Shown here: positions 34,489 through 45,712 of the stretch, in pieces
How the letters are laid out: each line of letters opens with the position of its first letter
Numbering within the stretch: the stretch's first letter is position 1
DNA from: Youngiibacter multivorans
GTDB taxonomy: Bacteria; Bacillota; Clostridia; Clostridiales; Clostridiaceae
Direction of reading: 5' to 3'
DNA: 64,000 nt
NCBI RefSeq assembly: GCF_017873395.1
Contig: NZ_JAGGKC010000018.1
Coordinates: forward strand, 1 to 64,000
The notes under the pieces: model-generated
What the model saw: only the letters and a program-made list of their open reading frames with translations
The model's database searches: none
What the model was told of the DNA's origin: nothing
Program-made: the position numbers and the translations under genes

Positions 34489-35673
34489 ATGTATGACATG
34501 ATAAGGCCTTTGTGGGCTGAAATAGACCTGGACATACTCATGGAGAACATGAGGAATATAAGGAAACTGGTGGGTGACGTCAGGATCGTAACCGTGATCA
34601 AGGCGGATGGATACGGCCATGGTGCTCCTGAAATAGCACGCTGCATGCTGGAGGCAGGAGCTGACGAGATAGCTGTGGCAGTTGTGACTGAAGCCATGCA
34701 GCTAAGGGCCTGCGGGATAACCGCTCCTATTACGATACTTAGCTTCACTCCGCTCGATTTTGCTGAGGTCTCGATCAGAGAGGGCTTTGCCCTTGCCTGC
34801 TATAGCTTAAGCTATGCGGTGGAGATGGACAAGATAGCAGGAAGGCTTGGTATGAAGGCCAGGCTCAATATAATTTCCGATACAGGAATGGGAAGGCTTG
34901 GATTCCCCGTAAGCCCTGAAAGCGCTGATGAGGTCGCAAGGATTGCGAAGCTTGAGAATATCGAAATGTACAGTCTCCAGTCCCATTTCGCTTCATCTGA
35001 TTCAGGTGACAAGACCTATGCCAATATGCAGCTTGACAGGTTCAAATCTTTCATGAAGTCAATGGATGACATGGGAGTTGCCTTCAAGTACACAGCAATG
35101 TCAAACAGCGCCGGAGTCATAGATATTCCGGAGGCAAGGTTCAACTGTGTGAGGCCGGGTATAATGCAGTATGGCTATTACCCTTCCGACGAGGTGGACA
35201 GGACAGTCATAGACGTGAGACCTGTCATGAGTCTAAAATCCATGGTTGTTCTGCTGAAGACAGTCCCTGCCGGAACATCCATAGGCTATGGAAGCACATT
35301 CACTGCTGAAAAAGACACGAAGGTCGCTACGATCCCTATTGGATACGCTGACGGCTATTTCAGGAGTCTCTCCAACAAGGGAGAGGTACTGATAGGAGGC
35401 AAGAGGTGCAAAGTGCTTGGAAGGGTCTGCATGGACCATATAATGGTGGATGCGACTGAATGCGAACATGTAAGGGAAGGCGACGAAGCGGTCATTATGG
35501 GATCCCAGGGCAAAGAATCGGTCTGGGCTGATGAAATCGCCCCAAAAGCCGGTACGATCTCATATGAGATAATCTGTGCTGTTGCGAAGAGAGTTCCGAG
35601 AGTGTATCTGAAAGACGGAAGGGAAGCATTCAGGACCGAGCATCTTGAATGCCTGCCAAAGGGAGCGCTGTGA
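34489..35673 (+). CDS. alr: alanine racemase
   Basis: PLP enzyme making D-alanine for peptidoglycan. The 394-residue protein has RPLWAEIDLD, then VIKADGYGHGA with the PLP lysine Lys38, the VRPGIMQYGYYP phosphate-binding region, and AGTSIGYGSTF with the catalytic tyrosine; CMDHIMVD follows. Start ATG behind GGTGA. It overlaps the following YitT gene by four bases, consistent with one message. Confidence 0.96.
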   Translation: MYDMIRPLWAEIDLDILMENMRNIRKLVGDVRIVTVIKADGYGHGAPEIARCMLEAGADEIAVAVVTEAMQLRACGITAPITILSFTPLDFAEVSIREGFALACYSLSYAVEMDKIAGRLGMKARLNIISDTGMGRLGFPVSPESADEVARIAKLENIEMYSLQSHFASSDSGDKTYANMQLDRFKSFMKSMDDMGVAFKYTAMSNSAGVIDIPEARFNCVRPGIMQYGYYPSDEVDRTVIDVRPVMSLKSMVVLLKTVPAGTSIGYGSTFTAEKDTKVATIPIGYADGYFRSLSNKGEVLIGGKRCKVLGRVCMDHIMVDATECEHVREGDEAVIMGSQGKESVWADEIAPKAGTISYEIICAVAKRVPRVYLKDGREAFRTEHLECLPKGAL

Positions 35674-36542
35674 AGAGGACGAAAGAGTATCTCCTGATAA
35701 CCATTGGATCAATACTTGTGGCCTTTTCGGTGCAGGTCTTCTTCCTGCCCAATGGAATAGCACCGGGCGGCGTGTCCGGAATGGCTCTGGTGCTAAATCT
35801 GATTGTCCCGGGCATTTCTGTAAGCGTTCTGGTCATGGCACTGAATGCGGTTTTCTTCGGACTTGGATTCCTTGTCCTTGGCGGAGGCTTCGGAATGAAG
35901 ACCCTTTATGCCAGCACACTTGTATCAGCAGCCATGTGGGTCATAGAGACATTTCTTTCCATTGGCCAGCCTACGGGCGACCTGATGCTCTCGACAGCAA
36001 TGGGAATACTTCTCCTTGGAACCGGGATCGGGATAGTTTTCAACCAGGATGCATCCACCGGAGGCACTGACATTATAGCTAAGATAATATCAAAGTTCAC
36101 CGGGATGACTCCTGGGAGCGCACTTGTCCTCATTGACCTGACGGTAGTGGTGATGATTGCGCTTAACTTCGGACTTGAGAGAGGACTATATGGAATACTC
36201 GGAGCAATACTGAACGGAGTTGTGATCAACAGGATTGTAGATGGGTTCAACTCAGCAAAGCAGGTTTTCGTAATAACAAGGGACAAGGAGAAGGTCAGGG
36301 GATTCATCGTGGGGAAGCTCGACAGGGGTGCCACAATATTCTCTGGTGAAGGTGCCTACACTGGTGCTGAGAGCCACATGATCTACTGTGTTCTGTCGAC
36401 AAGGGAGTTCGTGGTCCTCAAGCAATTCCTGAGAGACCAGGTCCCGGATGCATTTGTAACTGTAGGAACGGCTGCAGAGGTCCTTGGAAAGGGCTTCTCA
36501 TCGCCTAAGGTAATGGGAAATAGCGGGGAGGGAACGGCGTGA
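35670..36542 (+). CDS. YitT-family membrane protein
   Basis: A 290-residue protein with five or six N-terminal membrane spans (DUF161/YitT_membrane) and a C-terminal soluble DUF2179 domain (from about 205: KVRGFIVGKLDRGATIFSGEGAYTG). PNGIAPGGVSGMAL and NQDASTGGTDIIAKI are family hallmarks. Transport function is suspected but not established. The GTG at 35670 overlaps the alr stop (GTGA) with AGGGAG upstream; the next gene is a paralogue. Confidence 0.88.
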   Translation: MKRTKEYLLITIGSILVAFSVQVFFLPNGIAPGGVSGMALVLNLIVPGISVSVLVMALNAVFFGLGFLVLGGGFGMKTLYASTLVSAAMWVIETFLSIGQPTGDLMLSTAMGILLLGTGIGIVFNQDASTGGTDIIAKIISKFTGMTPGSALVLIDLTVVVMIALNFGLERGLYGILGAILNGVVINRIVDGFNSAKQVFVITRDKEKVRGFIVGKLDRGATIFSGEGAYTGAESHMIYCVLSTREFVVLKQFLRDQVPDAFVTVGTAAEVLGKGFSSPKVMGNSGEGTA

Positions 36543-37387
36543 AGGATTTCAAGCTTAGGGATTTCATTCTGATAACCATAGGTATATTCCTTGTCGCATT
36601 CAGCCTTGAGTATTTCTACATACCGGCGAAGATAGCTGCAGGAGGAGTTACGGGAATAGCAATTATACTCAACAGCTTCATACCTGCCTTTCCTGTAGGG
36701 GCTATAATCCTTGTGCTTAACCTTATCCTCTTTGCCACTGCATTTCTGACAATCGGAGGAGGATTTGGTGCCAAGACTCTATACGCGTCCTTTGGCCTCT
36801 CTCTGACCATGTGGGCCATGGAAGCAGGTTTAAGGCCTCAGGCTCTTACAGACGACCTGTTCATAAACGCCGCTGTCGGTACGATAATTGTTGCCATAGG
36901 CATGGCCATGGTGTTCAACAGCGGAGCCTCAACAGGAGGAACGGACATACTTGCGAAGATTCTTAACAGGTACTTCCATCTTGACATAGGCAAGTCACTC
37001 CTTATCGTAGACTTCATTGTAGGACTGGGCGGTATCATGACCTTCGGAATAAGGATAGGACTTTACGCCATGCTCTGCATCATCATAAACGGTACATTAA
37101 TTGACAGGCTGATCGATGGTCTCAATACCTCCAAGGAGCTGATGGTGATCAGCAGACATGAGGAGGAAATAATAAGGTTCATAATAAAGGAACTCGACAG
37201 GTCCTGCACTGTGCTTACCGGCTACGGCGGATATACCGGAGAAGGGACCTCGGTCCTGTATGTCGTCCTTAACTGGAGGGAATACATCAAGCTAAGGGAA
37301 TACATAAAGGAAATGGATCCCCGTGCATTCATATCGGTCAACGACGTCCACGAAGTACTGGGAGAGGGGTTCAAGGACCTTAGATAA
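36539..37387 (+). CDS. YitT-family membrane protein, second tandem paralogue
   Basis: A 282-residue paralogue of the preceding gene with the same layout: membrane half containing AAGGVTGIAIIL and NSGASTGGTDILAKI, and a DUF2179 tail with IIKELDRSCTVLTGYGGYTG. The GTG start overlaps the previous stop (GTGA). The two proteins may form a heteromeric unit, as tandem YitT genes are frequent; this is inference. Confidence 0.88.
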   Translation: MKDFKLRDFILITIGIFLVAFSLEYFYIPAKIAAGGVTGIAIILNSFIPAFPVGAIILVLNLILFATAFLTIGGGFGAKTLYASFGLSLTMWAMEAGLRPQALTDDLFINAAVGTIIVAIGMAMVFNSGASTGGTDILAKILNRYFHLDIGKSLLIVDFIVGLGGIMTFGIRIGLYAMLCIIINGTLIDRLIDGLNTSKELMVISRHEEEIIRFIIKELDRSCTVLTGYGGYTGEGTSVLYVVLNWREYIKLREYIKEMDPRAFISVNDVHEVLGEGFKDLR

Positions 37388-37689
37388 CCATGCATTTTCT
37401 TTATATTATCTTCATAAGCTTATGCCATACTTAGAAATCGTGGAGGTTTAGGGGTTTTTCGCTTAAGGTAAACTAAAGCAATGAAGCTTAAACTTGTAGC
37501 GTCAAAGAGAAAATGTCGGAACAAAAACAGCATTGCCGGTTCCCTTTTATGGCTCACAAAGCCATATTAATGGCTCACAAAGCCATATTATGGCTCATAA
37601 AGCCATATTAATGGCTCACAAAGCCATTCAATGGGCTGCTAAAGCCGGTAACTGCATGCTACACAGATTTATTCATAGGAGTTGCAGAT
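37388..37689. other. 302-bp intergenic region before ftsE
   Basis: No gene is visible. It holds a 12-bp perfect palindrome CATAAGCTTATG near 37411-37422, an unexplained G/T-rich stretch around 37440-37460, and the palindrome cluster annotated separately at 37549-37649. A GGAG ribosome site for ftsE is at 37678-37681. I saw no convincing sigma-A promoter. Confidence 0.6.
37549..37649. repeat. five tandem palindromes at 20-21 bp spacing
   Basis: Four near-identical 17-base units, ATGGCT-CACAA-AGCCAT (unit 3 has CATAA), at 37549-37565, 37570-37586, 37590-37606 and 37611-37627, each a 6-bp inverted repeat with a 5-base loop, joined by ATT/ATTA/TCA. A fifth, diverged unit (GGGCTGCTAAAGCC) ends at about 37649. 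Centre-to-centre spacing is 20-21 bp, two helical turns. It could be an operator array, a string of RNA hairpins in the ftsE leader, or a slippage-prone repeat. Confidence 0.85.
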
Positions 37690-38382
37690 ATGATTGAATT
37701 CAAAAACGTTACGAAGAAGTATGACAATAAGGTCACTGCTTTGGACGACATCAGCGTAAAGATAGAATCCGGAGAATTTGTCTTCCTTGTAGGAGCTTCG
37801 GGTGCAGGCAAGTCAACCTTCATCAAGATGCTGCTTAAGGAGGTCGAACCGACTACTGGAATTGTCAAGGTTGGAAACAAAGACCTTGCGGCCATAACAA
37901 AGAAGGACATTCCATACTACAGAAGAAAGATAGGCATGGTGTTCCAGGACTTCAGGCTCATAAGCACTTTGAATGTATTCGAGAATGTGGCCTTCGCGAT
38001 GAGAGTCACCGATGCCACTCCGAAGGAGATCAGGCGAAGGGTTCCCATGGTGCTTGCTCTTGTAGGACTTTCAGACAAGGCAAGGAACTTCCCGACTGAG
38101 CTTTCAGGTGGAGAGCAGCAGAGGGTATCCCTTGCAAGGGCAATAGCAAACAATCCTTCCATACTCATAGCAGACGAGCCGACAGGAAACCTTGACCCTG
38201 ATACAGCGAAGGAAATCATGTCGCTGCTGATGGACATTAACAAGGCAGGAACAACGGTCATCATGGCAACCCATGCCAGGGAGATAGTCGACGTGAGCAA
38301 GAAGAGAGTTATTTCTCTTGAGAAAGGCAGGATAAACAGAGACGAGCAAAAAGGAAGGTACAATATTCATGACGAAAATTAA
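37690..38382 (+). CDS. ftsE: cell-division ABC transporter ATP-binding protein FtsE
   Basis: ATPase of the FtsEX complex, which controls peptidoglycan hydrolysis during division or elongation. The 230-residue protein has Walker A GASGAGKST, Q-loop MVFQDFRLI, signature LSGGEQQRVSLARAI and Walker B ILIADEPTGNLD. It overlaps ftsX by 14 bases. Its upstream region contains the palindrome array. Confidence 0.96.
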   Translation: MIEFKNVTKKYDNKVTALDDISVKIESGEFVFLVGASGAGKSTFIKMLLKEVEPTTGIVKVGNKDLAAITKKDIPYYRRKIGMVFQDFRLISTLNVFENVAFAMRVTDATPKEIRRRVPMVLALVGLSDKARNFPTELSGGEQQRVSLARAIANNPSILIADEPTGNLDPDTAKEIMSLLMDINKAGTTVIMATHAREIVDVSKKRVISLEKGRINRDEQKGRYNIHDEN

Positions 38383-39253
38383 GATGTTCCTTGGAGATGC
38401 GCTGAAGAGCCTTAAAAGGAACAGGACAATATCTGCAGCCAGTATGGCGACTGTTGCAGCAACCCTGTTCATATTCGGTGTCTTCATACTCGTCGCAATG
38501 ACGATAAACTCGAGCGTCGCAACAGTGGAATCCAAGGTTGAGATCAAGGCGTACCTTCTGGATGAGGCAACTGAAGAAGAGAAGCAGGCTATACAGACTG
38601 CAATCGGGTCAGTCACTGGAATAAAGGAAATCAAGTACGAGACAAAGGAAGAGGCCTTCACTAAATTCAAGGAATCACTCGGCGAGAACAATGCGATTCT
38701 TGCGGGCTACTCAGAGGCTAACAATCCTCTGCCAAATTCCTTCGTGGTAAGCCTGGATACTCCGGAGGCGGCAGGACCTGTTGAGGATGCTGTCAAGGAT
38801 CTTCCGGGAGTCCAGCAGGTAGGAAACGAGAGGGATACTGTCGAGATGATCATTGCTGTCGCAAGGACCATCAGGACTGTTGGAGTGGTGATCTTCGGCA
38901 TACTTATAATCGTATCGCTGTTCCTTATAGGAAACACCATCAAGCTGACGGTATTCAGCAGAAGGCGTGAAATCGGGATAATGAAGTTTGTTGGTGCCAC
39001 TGACTGGTTCATAAGGTGGCCATTCATCATCGAAGGCATAATCATGGGGACCGTTGGTGCGATATTTGCAGTAGCTGTACTATATTTCTCATACAAGGGA
39101 GCCTACACTCAAATAACCAAGGCATTCTTCTATGCAGGTCTCACTGCTCCGGGCTATGTCCTCAGCAACATGAGCTGGCAGTTCATCCTTGCAGGGATGG
39201 GAATTGGAGCCGCGGGAAGCTATATTTCCCTTAGAAGGTTCCTGGACGTATAA
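38369..39253 (+). CDS. ftsX: cell-division protein FtsX
   Basis: Membrane partner of FtsE, 294 residues, with one N-terminal span, an extracellular domain (about 50-170, SSVATVESKVEIKAYL onward), and three C-terminal spans; FSRRREIGIMKFVGATDWFIRWPF is the conserved cytoplasmic loop. Start ATG lies inside ftsE. In other bacteria FtsX activates a periplasmic or wall hydrolase; none is encoded directly next to it here, a processing protease is instead. Confidence 0.95.
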   Translation: MTKIKMFLGDALKSLKRNRTISAASMATVAATLFIFGVFILVAMTINSSVATVESKVEIKAYLLDEATEEEKQAIQTAIGSVTGIKEIKYETKEEAFTKFKESLGENNAILAGYSEANNPLPNSFVVSLDTPEAAGPVEDAVKDLPGVQQVGNERDTVEMIIAVARTIRTVGVVIFGILIIVSLFLIGNTIKLTVFSRRREIGIMKFVGATDWFIRWPFIIEGIIMGTVGAIFAVAVLYFSYKGAYTQITKAFFYAGLTAPGYVLSNMSWQFILAGMGIGAAGSYISLRRFLDV

Positions 39254-39271
39254 AACAAAGGGGTGGCTGGC

Positions 39272-40510
39272 ATGTACTACAATCAAGATGACAGAGGTCA
39301 GGGCGGAAGGGGCGTAAAGTTCCTTGCTCTGCTTTTCGCTGCTATAGTTATAGCCGGAATATCATTCCTGGCAGGAACTCTTATGGGACCTCTCAAGGAA
39401 GAAGAGACTTCAGGACTCGAGGCGCAGTTCCCGGGTATCACTGATATACAGGATTTCGATAAGCTTTTCGAGGTCAGGGAGACGCTTTACCAGACCTATT
39501 ACAAGGATATAGATGATGCTTTGCTCATCGAAGGCGCAATAAAGGGCATGGTGGATTCGCTTGGAGACCCTTATACTGTCTTCTTCAATGCTGAGGAGTA
39601 CTCCGCATTCAACGAGGAGGGTACTGGCAACTATGTGGGAATCGGAATCATGGTCGGCGCGAAAGATGACAAGATAGTCGTCATAACCACCTTCGACGGC
39701 ACACCGGCATACGAAGCAGGAATCCGGTCAGGAGATGTCATTGTAAAGGTTGAGGGCGTCGAATACAAGGGATCACAGATGGACCAGGCAGTTTCGATAA
39801 TAAGAGGTGAAGCAGGTCAGGCTGTGAACCTCACTATAGAAAGGGAAGGCACACAGATGGACCTTTCCGTGGTCAGGGACCACATCAAGCTCGTGAACGT
39901 AGAGGCAGAGATGCTTGAAAGCGGCGTAGGACTTGTGACACTCCTTCAGTTCTCTGAAAACACATCAGCTGAATTCAAGGGCGCACTTGACAGCCTCAAG
40001 GCTCAGGGTGCGAAGGGCTTCATCGTTGACCTGAGAGGAAATCCCGGAGGATACCTTGATGAGTCAATAAAGATAGCATCTAATTTCATCAAGAAGGATG
40101 AGGATGTGGTCTACACATTAGACAAGTTCGGCCAGAAGAAGACCTATAAATCCTATGGCGGAGACTACCTGGGAGTTCCGCTGGTTGTCCTGATAGATGA
40201 GGGATCGGCATCAGCTTCAGAGGTAGTAGCAGGAGCCCTTAAGGATTACAGCGCAGCAACCTTTGTAGGACATAACAGCTTCGGAAAGGGAATAGTCCAG
40301 ATGGTATACAACGTGGGCGAGGCTGAAGGCCTCAAGGTCACCGTGTCATCATACTATTCTCCAAAGGGTACCAACATACACGGAACGGGAATAATGCCGG
40401 ATGTGGTGGTGGACCTTCCTGAAGGCTTCTCTGAAGGCGAGTACGACAGGCTGAAGGATACTCAGCTGCAGAAAGCACTGGAGATCCTGAAGGGAAAGCT
40501 TGGCAACTGA
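39272..40510 (+). CDS. S41-family C-terminal processing peptidase with PDZ domain
   Basis: Membrane-anchored serine protease of the CtpA/CtpB type, 412 residues from the ATG at 39272 (behind AAGGGG); a GTG nine bases upstream is possible. One N-terminal membrane helix is followed by a PDZ domain (GIGIMVGAKDDKIVVI and AGIRSGDVIVKVEG) and the protease domain with DLRGNPGGYL, the catalytic serine in DEGSASASEVVAGA and the lysine in SFGKGIVQ. Third gene of the ftsEX unit, with a terminator after it. Confidence 0.93.
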   Translation: MYYNQDDRGQGGRGVKFLALLFAAIVIAGISFLAGTLMGPLKEEETSGLEAQFPGITDIQDFDKLFEVRETLYQTYYKDIDDALLIEGAIKGMVDSLGDPYTVFFNAEEYSAFNEEGTGNYVGIGIMVGAKDDKIVVITTFDGTPAYEAGIRSGDVIVKVEGVEYKGSQMDQAVSIIRGEAGQAVNLTIEREGTQMDLSVVRDHIKLVNVEAEMLESGVGLVTLLQFSENTSAEFKGALDSLKAQGAKGFIVDLRGNPGGYLDESIKIASNFIKKDEDVVYTLDKFGQKKTYKSYGGDYLGVPLVVLIDEGSASASEVVAGALKDYSAATFVGHNSFGKGIVQMVYNVGEAEGLKVTVSSYYSPKGTNIHGTGIMPDVVVDLPEGFSEGEYDRLKDTQLQKALEILKGKLGN

Positions 40511-40523
40511 ATAAGGAATTCAT

Positions 40524-40548
40524 CAGGGGATGGCTTAGCCATCCCCTG
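40524..40548 (+). terminator. intrinsic terminator after the S41 protease
   Basis: An 11-bp perfect stem, CAGGGGATGGC / GCCATCCCCTG, with a 3-base loop, followed by GTTTGCCATTTT. Strong stem, imperfect T-run. Confidence 0.75.
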
Positions 40549-40592
40549 GTTTGCCATTTTCTGCCAATTACTCGAAGCATGTGTCAATATGT

Positions 40593-40604
40593 GAACATAT
40601 GTTT
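40593..40604. promoter_or_regulatory. LexA (DinR) SOS box upstream of uvrB-uvrA
   Basis: GAACATATGTTT differs at one position from the Firmicute SOS core GAAC-N4-GTTC, and its ATAT centre matches the common Bacillus box CGAACATATGTTCG. It overlaps the -35 element at 40602-40607, so LexA binding would block the promoter. This fits the known SOS control of uvrBA. Confidence 0.75.
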
Positions 40605-40631
40605 ACATGGACCTTCCGATTGGAGTATAAT
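40602..40631 (+). promoter_or_regulatory. sigma-A promoter of uvrB-uvrA
   Basis: TTTACA at 40602-40607 and TATAAT at 40626-40631 with an 18-base spacer, about 34 bases ahead of the uvrB ATG. Confidence 0.75.
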
Positions 40632-40664
40632 CAAGGGTGAGGATATAAGGAAAGGAGACATAAG

Positions 40665-42662
<1,998 letters not shown>

Positions 42663-42681
42663 TTGCAGGAGAATTAAAATT

Positions 42682-45507
42682 ATGAAGAATATCACCATAA
42701 AAGGTGCAAAAGTAAATAACCTCAAGAACATTTCACTTGAGATCCCAAGGGACAAGCTGGTTGTATTCACCGGGCTTTCAGGTTCAGGTAAATCATCCCT
42801 GGCATTCGACACTCTTTACGCAGAGGGACAGAGAAGGTATGTCGAATCCCTGTCATCCTATGCAAGGCTTTTTCTGGGACAGATGAACAAGCCTGATGTG
42901 GAATCCATTGACGGATTGTCTCCGGCAATTTCGATAGACCAGAAGACAACATCGAAGAATCCAAGGTCGACCGTGGGTACCGTAACAGAGGTATACGACT
43001 ATCTGAGGCTGCTTTATGCGAGGATTGGAGTACCACACTGCCCGGAGTGCGGCCGTGAGATTGCATCCCAGTCACTTGACCAGATGGTTGACAAGGTCAT
43101 GGAGCTTCCTGAGAAGACCAGGATACAGGTCCTTGCGCCTCTTGTCCGGGGCAGGAAGGGCGAGCATGAGAAGGTCATCGAGACCATCAAGAAAGCAGGC
43201 TTCGTCAGAGCTAAGATCGACGGTGCAACCATCGACCTGTCCGAAGAGGACGTGGACCTTAAGAAGACCTACAAGCATGACATATCTGCAATCGTCGACA
43301 GGCTCGTAATAAGGGAGGACATCAGGTCAAGGCTCAGCGAGTCCATCGAGCAGGCGCTTAAGCTTGCAGAAGGGACCGTGGTTGTGGAGGTCATAGGCGG
43401 TGAGGAGATGATCTTCTCAGAAAAGTTCGCTTGCCCTGAACATAATATCGGAATTGAGGAGCTTGAGCCAAGGATGTTCTCCTTCAATGCACCCTTCGGA
43501 AAGTGCGGACACTGCGACGGCCTGGGGACACTGCTTGAGATCGATCCTGACCTGGTAATCCCTGACAGGACAAAGAGCATCATGGACGGTGCAATAGCTT
43601 CCTGGGGCAGCACAAGGCTTAAGGAAGACTCCTGGACCTACGGGATACTGCAGGCCCTGACAAAGAAATACAAATTCAGCCTTGATACTCCCATTAAGGA
43701 CCTCCCGGATGACATTGTGGACATTATCCTATATGGAACCAGGGGCGAGAAGCTGAAGGTGCTGTACAACAAGCAGTATGCAAAAGGCGAATACTCCCAT
43801 ATTTATGAGGGTGAAGTCAATAATCTCAAGAGAAGGTATATGGAGACATCCTCCGACTACATGAAGGGCGAAGTAGAACAATACATGTCCAGCAATCCAT
43901 GTCCGACCTGTCTAGGGGCAAGGCTCAAGAAGGAGGTTCTGGCTGTAACGGTAGGAGGGAAGAACATATATGACTTCACGAGGCTCAGCGTTGTGGATGA
44001 GCTTAAGTTCCTTGACAGCCTGAAGCTTTCTGAAAAGGAAGCGATAATCGGACAGCAGATAATGAGTGAAATCAGGTCGAGGCTCAGCTTTCTAGTCAAT
44101 GTTGGCCTGGACTACCTGGACCTTGCAAGGAGCGCCGGAACCCTTTCTGGTGGAGAATCGCAGAGGATAAGGCTTGCTACCCAGATCGGCGCAAGTCTGA
44201 CAGGAGTCCTATATATACTGGACGAGCCGAGCATCGGTCTCCACCAGAGGGACAACGACAAGCTTATTGATGCACTCAAGAGACTGAGGGACATCGGGAA
44301 TTCCCTGATAGTGGTCGAGCATGACGAGGATACCATAAGGAATGCCGACTACATAGTGGATATCGGCCCACTTGCAGGAGAGCATGGTGGCGAGGTTGTT
44401 GCCAAGGGAACCCTTAACCAGATCATGAAGTCCAAAAGGAGCATTACCGCCAAATATCTCACTGGTGAACTGAAGATCGACGTTCCGGAGGTCAGGCGCA
44501 GTGGAGATGGAACATTCATAAGGGTAATAGGAGCTTCAGAAAACAACCTGAAGGATATCGATGTGGATTTCCCGCTGGGGAAATTCATAGCAGTCACTGG
44601 AGTATCAGGCTCTGGTAAGTCCACCCTGGTCAACGAAATACTGTTCAAGGCACTATACAAGATCGTAACGAGGGCAAGGGCAGTACCAGGAAAGTACAGG
44701 TCAATCGAGGGCTACGAGAACATAGACAAGATCATCGACATAGACCAGAGTCCCATAGGAAGGACACCAAGGTCCAATCCTGCAACCTATACGGGCATGT
44801 TCGACCTTATAAGGGACCTTTTCTCCCAGACCTCAGAATCGAAGGCCAGGGGCTACAAGCCCGGAAGGTTCTCATTCAACGTCAAGGGCGGAAGATGCGA
44901 AGCCTGCTCGGGCGACGGGATAATCAAGATCGAGATGCAGTTCCTGTCGGATGTCTACGTACCCTGCGAGATCTGCAAGAGCAAGAGGTACAACAGGGAG
45001 ACCCTTGAAGTCAAATACAAGGGGAAGAGCATAGCTGATATACTTGATATGACGGTGGAGGAGGCCTACAGGTTCTTCGAGAACCTGCCAAGGATACACA
45101 GCAAGGTCCAGACCCTCATGGATGTGGGAATGGGCTACGTGAAGCTGGGGCAGCCGTCTACGCAGCTCTCAGGAGGAGAAGCGCAGAGGATAAAGCTGGC
45201 CTACGAGCTTTCGAGGAAGAGCACCGGAAGGACGCTTTACATACTGGATGAGCCGACTACCGGACTGCATACAGATGATGTCAAGAGACTTAACGAGATT
45301 CTCCAGAGGCTGGTGGATGTCGGCAATACCGTCATAGTCATAGAGCATAACCTTGACGTGATCAAGTGCGCGGACCACATAATCGACCTGGGACCTGAAG
45401 GCGGAGACAATGGAGGGACAATTGTGTTCCAGGGTACTCCGGAGGAGATTGCCGCATTTGATGGCTCCTACACTGGTAAATATCTCAGACCTTATCTTAA
45501 ACTTTGA
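42682..45507 (+). CDS. uvrA: excinuclease ABC subunit A
   Basis: Damage-recognition ATPase, 941 residues, two ABC modules. GLSGSGKSSLAFDT and GVSGSGKSTLVNE are the two Walker A sites; SGGESQRIRLA and LSGGEAQRIKLA are the signatures; zinc-binding cysteine sets are CPEHN with CGHCDGLG, CPTCLGARL, and CEACSGDG with CEICKSKR. Cotranscribed with uvrB and followed by a stem-loop. Confidence 0.97.
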   Translation: MKNITIKGAKVNNLKNISLEIPRDKLVVFTGLSGSGKSSLAFDTLYAEGQRRYVESLSSYARLFLGQMNKPDVESIDGLSPAISIDQKTTSKNPRSTVGTVTEVYDYLRLLYARIGVPHCPECGREIASQSLDQMVDKVMELPEKTRIQVLAPLVRGRKGEHEKVIETIKKAGFVRAKIDGATIDLSEEDVDLKKTYKHDISAIVDRLVIREDIRSRLSESIEQALKLAEGTVVVEVIGGEEMIFSEKFACPEHNIGIEELEPRMFSFNAPFGKCGHCDGLGTLLEIDPDLVIPDRTKSIMDGAIASWGSTRLKEDSWTYGILQALTKKYKFSLDTPIKDLPDDIVDIILYGTRGEKLKVLYNKQYAKGEYSHIYEGEVNNLKRRYMETSSDYMKGEVEQYMSSNPCPTCLGARLKKEVLAVTVGGKNIYDFTRLSVVDELKFLDSLKLSEKEAIIGQQIMSEIRSRLSFLVNVGLDYLDLARSAGTLSGGESQRIRLATQIGASLTGVLYILDEPSIGLHQRDNDKLIDALKRLRDIGNSLIVVEHDEDTIRNADYIVDIGPLAGEHGGEVVAKGTLNQIMKSKRSITAKYLTGELKIDVPEVRRSGDGTFIRVIGASENNLKDIDVDFPLGKFIAVTGVSGSGKSTLVNEILFKALYKIVTRARAVPGKYRSIEGYENIDKIIDIDQSPIGRTPRSNPATYTGMFDLIRDLFSQTSESKARGYKPGRFSFNVKGGRCEACSGDGIIKIEMQFLSDVYVPCEICKSKRYNRETLEVKYKGKSIADILDMTVEEAYRFFENLPRIHSKVQTLMDVGMGYVKLGQPSTQLSGGEAQRIKLAYELSRKSTGRTLYILDEPTTGLHTDDVKRLNEILQRLVDVGNTVIVIEHNLDVIKCADHIIDLGPEGGDNGGTIVFQGTPEEIAAFDGSYTGKYLRPYLKL

Positions 45508-45513
45508 CAAAGG

Positions 45514-45544
45514 ATGCCCGGTACTTCCAAGGAAGACCGGGCAT
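45514..45544 (+). terminator. stem-loop after uvrA
   Basis: ATGCCCGGT pairs with ACCGGGCAT, with an inner CTTCC/GGAAG stem and one bulged base. No long T-run follows (TGCAATAGATTGTAATATTT), so termination is likely but not certain. Confidence 0.6.
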
Positions 45545-45601
45545 TGCAATAGATTGTAATATTTCAACATTTACTTCATGGTGCGGGTAGTGCCTGGTTA
45601 C

Positions 45602-45610
45602 TGGTATAAT
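45602..45610 (+). promoter_or_regulatory. extended -10 promoter for the FHA-ftsW-PBP operon
   Basis: TGGTATAAT, a TGn extended -10 with perfect TATAAT at 45605-45610; no good -35. About 100 bases of AT-rich leader separate it from the gene. Confidence 0.55.
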
Positions 45611-45712
45611 CAAGTTAATTGAATATTAAGGAATTCATCCGCAATCTTCATCACTGCTTAATTATTTTGAAATATCATTCTATATAGAAAATACATATCA
45701 AGGGGGTGCCTC

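Noticed and set aside
37549..37649. CRISPR array
   Set aside because: Repeats are short, nearly contiguous, without 30-40 bp unique spacers, and no cas genes are nearby.
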